Of a DNA stretch of 21,598 nt, positions 14,301-19,913 are shown in pieces. Numbering within the stretch: the first letter of the stretch is position 1; every line of letters starts with the position of its first letter. A program made the position numbers and the translations under genes. Source of the DNA: a virus. The DNA is taken from the IMG/VR virus record IMGVR_UViG_3300036853_000023, positions 1 through 21,598 of that record; one strand, written 5' to 3'. The notes under the pieces are model-generated. The model was not told the origin of the DNA and ran no database searches. It saw only the letters and a list, made by a program, of their open reading frames with translations.

Positions 14301-14885
14301 ACGCTCCTCGCGCAGTTCTTCGAGCCGACGCTGCGGCGCGTGCTGCGCGATTTCCCCTGGCCGCATGCGACGCGCTACGCGACGCCGGCGCGGATCGACG
14401 GGTCGATCTCCGATCCCGTCAATGCCGATTGGGTCTACGCCTGGCGGCAACCGACGGGCGCGCTCTTCATCCGCCGGATCATCCGCCCCGAGCTCGGGCG
14501 CAAGTTCGACCAGAACCCGCCACCCTTCCGTGCGGCCGTCGACTCGATCGGGCCGCTCCTCTACACGACCGACGAGGGCGTGCAGACCGACTCGAACGGG
14601 GATCCCTTCATCGAGATCGAATACACCGTTCGGCCCAACTGCGGCGCGCGGGCGGGGGGCGATCAGGCCTTCGTGTCGTGCTTCGCGTGGGCGCTAGCCG
14701 GGGAGCTCGCCGGGCCGCTGGCGCGCGACAAGGACACGATCGAGCGCTGCGCCAAGAACTACGCGCTCGAGCGGAACACGGCATCGACGACGGCGTCGAA
14801 GGAGCGGCAGAACGAGCGGCCGGGCGACGCGCCGTGGCTCATCGACCGCGGGCTCCCGGGCGACGGGAACGGGTGGAGCCGGTAG
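11331..14885 (+). CDS. Virion protein fused to a gp11-like head-tail adaptor
   Basis: This is one uninterrupted frame of 1184 residues behind CGAGGGAG (11321-11328). Residues ~125-340 look like a concanavalin/LamG-type beta-sandwich (GFEDTPIG, WERFYFRIRTLP, FQLVIDTSGAIILRN, LGVWHCLDIVY, ADVWIDHELAF). Residues ~640-900 hold a further beta-rich region ending in a DUF7483-like unit (SYVGDGAASRTLQLPR, STLNANGVAHSYLVVMA). An acidic linker follows (~909-957, DDLENPP...DEGGD). Residues ~960-1184 match the T7 gp11-type tail tubular A adaptor: CNLALGRIGVSDILQA, EHTLLAQFFEPTLRRVLRDFPWPHATRYA, DWVYAWRQPTGALFIRRI. T7 gp11 is about 196 residues and stands alone. No in-frame start with a ribosome binding site precedes the adaptor part. 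The adaptor should sit under the portal; the N-terminal region may be a tail appendage. Confidence 0.8.
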   Translation: MAKTIQLTFYITLTDQAQVTALQAQYPNGVSRGPLPAATEFSAPYQAEGDPITYPNTRTGWLPEGAAGVFPLDRAFFTINDGFWGHLFGRDQKYAWIGQFVYQAATTQEVDGTSGITAPGPLREVAFAQGFEDTPIGSSNGPEGQSSHSAVLSRDASRTVDGLGFALRGDSVGAQVSWSAFGGTPTSRGWERFYFRIRTLPQSGECVIWRTRWAAGNWGFQLVIDTSGAIILRNVGSGGAYFPVTGSGFMGSSEPVDLGVWHCLDIVYSNGVNATLGNIQSADVWIDHELAFAVDGYLHQEGAVTRLCGSSLLGLDTIGSSGNAEVDLDDHVGFILPLPSLASNVGRNVYWTEAINPGLDWINGHHLARVDAHVFDATHSANWTGNVRTLRQVGAAQQAEDALTSSTSGALIAANTYGRLVAQQDRSLGWQALFVHVLMRRATAGTPQLGYSYTETEGGSATTVMANVGTPSATNNWNSTAARPTGLTTPKALWDLMLRFTKAADTNATQVASLYGSLLLVGTFDQCDIAPDPENPDADRPVLAGSIAYGIHNAPYPRTPFVRTEVPPDAPVWVKAGTYTGNSLGQDVIAKIPAHFWWIRRTDSNTGAVRWWSSMTGAKWAVAGDTRGGMNYATEDPEYISAGGDTDPESRSLLRVGGANAAENVSAATYQYLAIGDPGMRFLLNAACRHNNAVTSFDNALIDAGFTPEWAFAVTEFHAGGGFLWAKGPGHPTNSGHRLDSATEQTTFGAFLAGVFRTLNTLHPSGATSLPFSLWRNRDGADYDGLGLTEPVVVQISSYVGDGAASRTLQLPRTSGKRPLWAIVVPITGNLAAVRDPSHTSNTSSTPASGSSTITTGITAGAVDSITVGSTLNANGVAHSYLVVMAADATAGNNGWGTNGEVLYDPVPAPGDEWPDGYTQDELDDLENPPTDEGGDVDSFDDGPDLADDLADTVCVPFTLRACNLALGRIGVSDILQAATDLTAPTSREHTLLAQFFEPTLRRVLRDFPWPHATRYATPARIDGSISDPVNADWVYAWRQPTGALFIRRIIRPELGRKFDQNPPPFRAAVDSIGPLLYTTDEGVQTDSNGDPFIEIEYTVRPNCGARAGGDQAFVSCFAWALAGELAGPLARDKDTIERCAKNYALERNTASTTASKERQNERPGDAPWLIDRGLPGDGNGWSR

Positions 14886-14886
14886 G

Positions 14887-16383
14887 GTGAGCGTTCCGTA
14901 TTACGCGCCCGTCGTCGACCCGAACCGGTTCGTGACGCCGCCGTGGCGCGGCTTCTTCGATCGGCTCGACGCGGCACTCAGCGGCGCCGGCGGGGGCAGC
15001 GGCTCGACCGGGATCGTCGAAGTCAACCACGGACCGGACCGCGAGATCGACCCGCTCGCCGAGGTCATGATGTTCGCGCCGACGCTCCCGCCCGGACCGC
15101 CGGCCACGGCGCCCGTCGTCGCGTTCCCGCTGCCGGAGGTCGCCGAGCCGGTCGACATCGGGGCCGAGCTCGCGTCGCTCCTCGGGCCGCGGCCGGTGCT
15201 GCAAACCTACACGCCGAATTCGGTGCTTTTCGCCGGCGCGACGCGGCTCCCGACCGAAGACGCGCGCCTGACGTGGGACGCGACGAACGGCGTCCTCGGC
15301 GTGCTGTCGCACTCGCTCCTGAACGAAGCCGTGACGGGCAACTATCCGGCCGCCGCGGCGTCGGAACTGGCCGTCAAGAACAGCCTCAGCGGCGGCAATA
15401 CGCTGGCGCTGCGCAACACGCACGCCGGCGGGTTCTCGGCGATCACGATGCGGACCGACGACGGGCACGAAGTGCTCGCGATCGGGCATGGCAATGCCAG
15501 CGTGGGGACGGCGATCTTCGCGGACGCGAACTACATCCAAAGCTGGTCGGGCGTCGACACGGCGGCCAACCCGAAGCGCTTTTTTATCTCGATGGACGGC
15601 AACTACGGGTCCACCGGGTCGGGCGTGCGCTTCTACATCCGTCAGTCGTTCGAGACCAACGGCGACGTCAAGTTCTGGCAGCTCATCCCGTCGACGTCGA
15701 CGCAGCAGGAGCTCCTCTGGCTGGACGCGGTCAACAACCGCGTGCTCGTCGGCTACAACAACGGCAACGGGCCCGCGGCGATCTTGCACGTGGTCGGCGG
15801 CCAACCGATCTTCGACATCTTCGGGAGCCTCTCGTCGGGGCTGATTACGCGGTCGGCGGGCGGCACCGTGGCCTCGCCGTCGCAGACTGCCGGCCCGACG
15901 ACGGTCTTCCAGATCGCCGGGCGCGGCTACAACGACGCCGGCGCCTACACGGGCAACCTGATTGCGATCAACGGCGTGGCGGTCGTCGCGCCGACGACGA
16001 CGAACACGGAGAGCCGGCTCGATATCCGCGTCGTGCCGGCGAGCAGCGCGACGCTGACGACGGCGATGCAGGTGTTCGGGACGTCGCTGCTCGTGAACAC
16101 GGGCCTCCTGCAGTTCTCGACGCAGACCTCGGCGGCGGTGGCCCTGAAGCGCTCGAGCGCTGTCTTGCAGTGCCGGCTCGCCGACGACTCGGCGTTCGCG
16201 CAGTTCTCGGCGCTCGAGTTCATGAGCAACCGCGCCAACTTTTTGATGCGGACCGCGGTCGCGTGGACCAACGGCGCCGGGGCGGGGGCGGGAACGATCG
16301 GCAACGCACCGGCGGCCGGCAACCCGACGAAGTGGATCCCGGTCGACGACAACGGGACGACCCGCTACATTCCGGCCTGGTGA
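14887..16383 (+). CDS. Tail fibre or appendage protein
   Basis: This 498-residue protein starts at GTG 14887, one base after the upstream stop. The N-terminus (VDPNRFVTPPWRGFFDRLDAALS, about 10-32) resembles the short anchoring segment found in podovirus fibre-like proteins. The middle is beta-rich, with Gly, Ala, Asn and Thr. The C-terminus KWIPVDDNGTTRYIPAW is the typical end of phage fibre/appendage proteins, including the YIP motif. A receptor-binding or fibre role is likely, and it lies between adaptor and nozzle genes. No enzymatic depolymerase motif was recognised. The host receptor is unknown. Confidence 0.75.
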   Translation: MSVPYYAPVVDPNRFVTPPWRGFFDRLDAALSGAGGGSGSTGIVEVNHGPDREIDPLAEVMMFAPTLPPGPPATAPVVAFPLPEVAEPVDIGAELASLLGPRPVLQTYTPNSVLFAGATRLPTEDARLTWDATNGVLGVLSHSLLNEAVTGNYPAAAASELAVKNSLSGGNTLALRNTHAGGFSAITMRTDDGHEVLAIGHGNASVGTAIFADANYIQSWSGVDTAANPKRFFISMDGNYGSTGSGVRFYIRQSFETNGDVKFWQLIPSTSTQQELLWLDAVNNRVLVGYNNGNGPAAILHVVGGQPIFDIFGSLSSGLITRSAGGTVASPSQTAGPTTVFQIAGRGYNDAGAYTGNLIAINGVAVVAPTTTNTESRLDIRVVPASSATLTTAMQVFGTSLLVNTGLLQFSTQTSAAVALKRSSAVLQCRLADDSAFAQFSALEFMSNRANFLMRTAVAWTNGAGAGAGTIGNAPAAGNPTKWIPVDDNGTTRYIPAW

Positions 16384-16391
16384 GGGACGAC

Positions 16392-16799
16392 ATGGAGCCT
16401 GTGACCTATTGGAAGCTGCGCGCGGAGATCAACGAGGCGCGCGTGCTGATGGCCGACGGCGGCCACGCGATCGAGCGCGGGCAGGCGCTCCAAGCGCAGG
16501 CGGTCCGCGCGACGGTCGAGGCCTTCGCGCGCGCCGGCATTGCAGGATTCCGGCCCGATCAGCCGGTTCGGTTCGACGACGTCGCCTGTTCGGTCATCTT
16601 CGAAGGAGCGCCCGATGCCCCGCACCCCCAAACGCCTCTACGGCCCGGCCCAAGTGGCAACGGGACCGGCCACGATCTACACCGTCCCGTCGTTGACGAA
16701 GACGATCATTCGGCAGATCCACATCCAGAACCCGAGCGCGTCGGCGGTGACCTACACCCTCTCGATCGGGGCGGACGCCGCCGGCACCCGGTGGTTTGA
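16392..16799 (+). CDS. Small coiled protein with out-of-frame tail
   Basis: ATG 16392 lies nine bases after the fibre stop. The first ~74 residues are coherent: TYWKLRAEINEARVLM, a helix, then GIAGFRPDQPVRFDDVACSVIFEGAP, recalling small phage proteins that have a helix plus a G-(L/I)-x-P-x-x-x-x-x-F-D-D-x-x-C-x-V segment. The frame continues 61 more residues to 16799, reading the next gene out of frame (His/Asp/Arg-rich). The conserved protein next door starts at 16615, so the tail is probably overhang. Role unknown; perhaps a fibre accessory by position. An alternative is that the true stop was lost by a small change near 16610. Confidence 0.6.
   Translation: MEPVTYWKLRAEINEARVLMADGGHAIERGQALQAQAVRATVEAFARAGIAGFRPDQPVRFDDVACSVIFEGAPDAPHPQTPLRPGPSGNGTGHDLHRPVVDEDDHSADPHPEPERVGGDLHPLDRGGRRRHPVV
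16602..16608 (+). promoter_or_regulatory. Shine-Dalgarno that sets the 16615 start
   Basis: GAAGGAG lies six bases before ATG 16615. The frame is open further upstream (ATG 16540), but the ribosome binding site and the conserved N-terminus MPRTPKRLYGPAQ both point to 16615. Confidence 0.7.
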
Positions 16800-16959
16800 C
16801 ACCTTCAGCATTCCGGCCAAGTCGGCCGGGGTGACCGACTCGGTGCGCGACCACTTTATGTATCTGGTGCTCGACGCCGCCGAGATCCTGCAGATCGCGG
16901 CGAGCGCGGGCGCGACGCTGGTCGTCACGGTCACCGGCGACGAATACACGCCCGGGTAG
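16615..16959 (+). CDS. Conserved small phage virion protein
   Basis: The protein has 114 residues. It opens PRTPKRLYGPAQVATGPATIYTVPSLTKTIIRQIHIQNPSASAVTYTLSIGADAAGTRWFD and ends TLVVTVTGDEYTPG, a pattern I recognise from small phage proteins coded near tail fibres (K-R-L-x-G-P-A-x-x, TIYTVP, IHxxNP, LSIGADAAGTR). It is beta-rich and may form a jelly-roll or fibre accessory. Its exact job is not known. It is followed three bases later by the nozzle gene. Confidence 0.75.
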   Translation: MPRTPKRLYGPAQVATGPATIYTVPSLTKTIIRQIHIQNPSASAVTYTLSIGADAAGTRWFDTFSIPAKSAGVTDSVRDHFMYLVLDAAEILQIAASAGATLVVTVTGDEYTPG

Positions 16960-16962
16960 GCG

Positions 16963-19014
16963 ATGGGCTCGAGTCTCATTCAACGCGCCTTCTCGAGCGG
17001 GGAGCTCGCGCCGTCGCTGGCCGCGCGGGCGGACCTGGCGCGCTATCTCTCCGGGCTGCGCACGTGCCGCAACTTCGTCGTGCTCGAGCACGGCGGCGCC
17101 GGCAACCGCCCGGGGACGGCGTTCGTCGTCGAGGTGAAGAGCTCGAGCGCGCACACCTACCTGATGCCGGCGGTCTTCTCGGATTCGCTGGCGTTCCTGA
17201 TCGAGCTCGGCGACACCTACTTTCGCTTCATCAAGGACGGGGCGCAGGTGGAGAGCGGCGGGAGCGCCTACGAGATCTCGACGCCCTACGTGACGGCGGA
17301 TCTTGCGGCGCTCGTGTGGGAGCAGAACGGCGACGTCCTCACGATCACGCACCCGACGTATGCCCCGCGCGAGCTCCGCCGGGTGACCGATACGAACTGG
17401 ACGCTCTCGGTCGTCACGACCGCGCCGTCGATTGCGGCGCCGACCGGGCTCACGAGCGGCGGCACGCTCGCCGGGCTGCAGCATCTCGCCTACGTCGTGA
17501 CCGCCGTCAAGGCCGAGACCTACGAGGAGAGCCTCGCGAGCTCCGCCGTCGACCTCCCCACCGTCAGCGACCCGACGCCGGCCGACCCGATCGCGATTGG
17601 GTGGTCGGCCGTCAGCGGGGCGACCGAATACCGCGTCTTCAAGGATGCGTATGGGAATGGGGTCTACGGCTACATCGGGACGTCGACGGGCCTGTCCTTC
17701 AACGACGTTGGGCTCCTCCCGGACTTCACGCAGACGCCGCCGCTCGCGCGGTCCCTCTTCGCCGGCGCCGGCGACTACCCGTCAACGGTTGGCTACTACC
17801 AGCAGCGGCGGCTCTTTGCCTCGAGCACGAACAACCCCGAGCACGTGTGGGCGTCGCGGATCGGGTTCCATGCGAACTTCTCGGTCCGCTCGCCGCTCCA
17901 GGACGATGACGCGGTGACGTTCCGGCTCGCGTCGCGCGGCGCGCAGGATGTCCGCTGGCTGATCGATCTGAAGCGGCTGCTCGTGATCACGGGCCGCGGC
18001 GAGTGGAAGATTCAGGGCGACGGCGAAGGGGGGGCGCTCATCCCGTCGGCCATCAATCCGGACCGGCAGGGCTACACCGGCGCGCGCAAGGTGCGGCCGG
18101 CCGTGCTCGGGCAGACCGTGCTCTTTGTGCAGGCGCGCGGGACGCGGGTCCGCGACCTCTCGTTCGACCAGGAGATCGGCGGCGTCGGCTCGCGCGACCT
18201 CACGGTCTATTCGCGGCACCTGTTCAAGCGCAAGACGATCGACCGGATGGCGCTCGCGCAAACGCCGGACGCGGTGCTCTGGTGCGTGCGCAGCGACGGG
18301 ACGCTCCTCGGGCTGACCTATCAGCGCGAGGCCGACGTGCTCGCCTGGCACCGGCACGACACCGGCGACGGCGACCTCTTCGAAGACGTGGCGGTCGTGC
18401 CCGAAGGCGACGAGGACGCGGTCTACGTGGTCGTGAAGCGGACGATCAATGGGGCGACGAAGCGCTATATCGAGCGGTTCGCGTCACGCGAGATCGACAG
18501 CGTGGCCGACGACGCGTGGTTCGTCGACTCCGGGCTCGAGTATGACGGGGCGGCGACGACGACCGTCTCGGGGCTGGACCATCTGATCGGCCGCACGGTG
18601 AAAGTGCTCGCCGACGGCGTCGTGCCCGACGGGACGTTCATCGTCGGCGCCGGCGGGAGCCTGACGATTCCGACGGCCGCGACGCACATCATCGTCGGGC
18701 TCGGCATCGAGGCGGACCTCGAGACGCTCGACCTCGACGTGCAGGGGAGCGAGCTCCGCGACAAACGGAAGCGGGTCGCCAACGTGACGCTCCTCGTCGA
18801 GGGGAGCCGCCGCGGGTTCTACGTCGGGCCCGACGAGGATCGGCTGTCGCGCACGCGGGCCGAGCAGTGGGAGAGTTCCGATACCATCGACGGCGCCATC
18901 GAGGCGCGGGTCGCGACCACGTGGAGCGAGTCGGGCCGCCTGTTTGTCCGACACACCGATCCGACGCCGCTCACCGTGATCGGCATCATTCCGAATGTCA
19001 GCGTAGGAGGGTAA
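16963..19014 (+). CDS. Tail nozzle (tubular protein B-like)
   Basis: This 683-residue protein has the hallmark N-terminus of the BPP-1-type tail nozzle or stabilisation family: IQRAFSSGELAPSLAARADLARYLSGLRTCRNFVVLEHGGAGNRPGT (6-53). This is followed by beta-rich repeats (YEISTPYVTADLAALVWEQNGDVLTITHP, about 101-130). Residues ~155-259 look like an inserted fibronectin/Ig-type domain (APTGLTSGGT, ATEYRVFKD). The C-terminal half continues in a long beta-propeller-like pattern. It should form the lower tail tube under the adaptor. The ATG at 16963 lies three bases after the previous stop. Its own end carries AGGAGG for the next gene. Confidence 0.87.
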   Translation: MGSSLIQRAFSSGELAPSLAARADLARYLSGLRTCRNFVVLEHGGAGNRPGTAFVVEVKSSSAHTYLMPAVFSDSLAFLIELGDTYFRFIKDGAQVESGGSAYEISTPYVTADLAALVWEQNGDVLTITHPTYAPRELRRVTDTNWTLSVVTTAPSIAAPTGLTSGGTLAGLQHLAYVVTAVKAETYEESLASSAVDLPTVSDPTPADPIAIGWSAVSGATEYRVFKDAYGNGVYGYIGTSTGLSFNDVGLLPDFTQTPPLARSLFAGAGDYPSTVGYYQQRRLFASSTNNPEHVWASRIGFHANFSVRSPLQDDDAVTFRLASRGAQDVRWLIDLKRLLVITGRGEWKIQGDGEGGALIPSAINPDRQGYTGARKVRPAVLGQTVLFVQARGTRVRDLSFDQEIGGVGSRDLTVYSRHLFKRKTIDRMALAQTPDAVLWCVRSDGTLLGLTYQREADVLAWHRHDTGDGDLFEDVAVVPEGDEDAVYVVVKRTINGATKRYIERFASREIDSVADDAWFVDSGLEYDGAATTTVSGLDHLIGRTVKVLADGVVPDGTFIVGAGGSLTIPTAATHIIVGLGIEADLETLDLDVQGSELRDKRKRVANVTLLVEGSRRGFYVGPDEDRLSRTRAEQWESSDTIDGAIEARVATTWSESGRLFVRHTDPTPLTVIGIIPNVSVGG

Positions 19015-19018
19015 CGAC

Positions 19019-19345
19019 GTGGCCGATCTGGTCTCGATGAAGATTGACCCCAAAGCGCGCGAGGCGAAATACGCCGAGACGGCGATGGCCGACCGCCCCG
19101 AGTATCCGTGGGGGCTGTGCCTGAACGTCGACGACGACGCGCTCGAGAAACTCGGGATCGCCAAGCTCCCCGGCGCCGGCGACGAGCTCACGCTGCAGGC
19201 CGTCGTCAAGGTGACGAGCTCGAGTGAGACCGACACCGCCGCCGGCAAGAACCGCTCGCTCTCCCTGCAGATCACGAGCATGGGGCTCGAGCCGAAGAAG
19301 GCCGGCAAGAACACGACGGCGAAACTCTACGGCGAGGAGAAGTAA
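19019..19345 (+). CDS. Conserved small protein, possible capsid-associated factor
   Basis: The protein has 108 residues from GTG 19019, placed behind AGGAGG (19005-19010). It opens MADLVSMKIDPKAREAKYAETAMADRPEYPWGLCLNVDDDALEKLGIAKLP, with the pattern YP-(Y/W)-GLxLxLDxxxLxKLGI common in a family of small phage proteins coded among virion genes. Some members are annotated as capsid staple proteins; that link is from memory and should be treated as tentative. The middle is beta-rich (LTLQAVVKVTSSSE). The role in this phage is unknown. Confidence 0.65.
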   Translation: MADLVSMKIDPKAREAKYAETAMADRPEYPWGLCLNVDDDALEKLGIAKLPGAGDELTLQAVVKVTSSSETDTAAGKNRSLSLQITSMGLEPKKAGKNTTAKLYGEEK

Positions 19346-19349
19346 CGCC

Positions 19350-19904
19350 GTGGCGCTCATGACCGCGCTGGCGATCGGGAGCCTGGCGCTCTCGGCGTTC
19401 GGGCAAGTGAAGGCCGGCAAAGCCGCGAAGGAGGCCGGGAAGTCCGAGCACGCCGCGGCCGACGCGCAAGCCGGGCTCCTCGACTACAACGCGCAGATCG
19501 CCGACGCGCAAGCGGCTGACGCGATCACGCGCGGGCAGGAAGAAGAGAACCGCTATCGGCAGGGCGTCCGGACGCTCATCGGCAGTCAGCGCGCCGGGTT
19601 TGCCGGGCAGGGCGTCGACATCGGCGTCGGCTCGGCGGTCGACGTGCAGGCCGATACCGCCTATCTCGGCGAGCTCGACGCGCTCACGCTGCGCACCAAC
19701 GCCGCGCGCGAAGCCTGGGGGTTCCGCACGCAAGCGACCGACCTCCGCAACCGCGCGCGGGTGACGCGGCAGACCGGCATCTTCGCCGAGCAGGGCGCCA
19801 ACGCGCAGGGGAACGCCGCCTATGTGGGCGCCGCGGCGACGGGCCTGGCCGGCACCGTCAACCTCCTCGAGCGCCGCTACGGGTTCGGCCGCACGGCCGC
19901 CTAG
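19350..19904 (+). CDS. Internal virion protein, gp14-like
   Basis: The protein has 184 residues from GTG 19350. It begins with a hydrophobic segment (ALMTALAIGSLALSAFG, 2-18), followed by helical Ala/Gln-rich sequence. The core motif is IGSQRAGFAGQGVDIGVGSAVDVQADTAYLGELDALTLRTNAAREAWGFR (77-126), characteristic of internal virion proteins in podoviruses that play the part of T7 gp14. It is probably ejected to help form the channel through the cell envelope. It lies directly before the large internal protein gene, as expected. The start is supported by GAGGAGAAG just upstream. A later start is possible but would remove the hydrophobic segment. Confidence 0.78.
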   Translation: MALMTALAIGSLALSAFGQVKAGKAAKEAGKSEHAAADAQAGLLDYNAQIADAQAADAITRGQEEENRYRQGVRTLIGSQRAGFAGQGVDIGVGSAVDVQADTAYLGELDALTLRTNAAREAWGFRTQATDLRNRARVTRQTGIFAEQGANAQGNAAYVGAAATGLAGTVNLLERRYGFGRTAA

Positions 19905-19913
19905 GAGTTCTCG

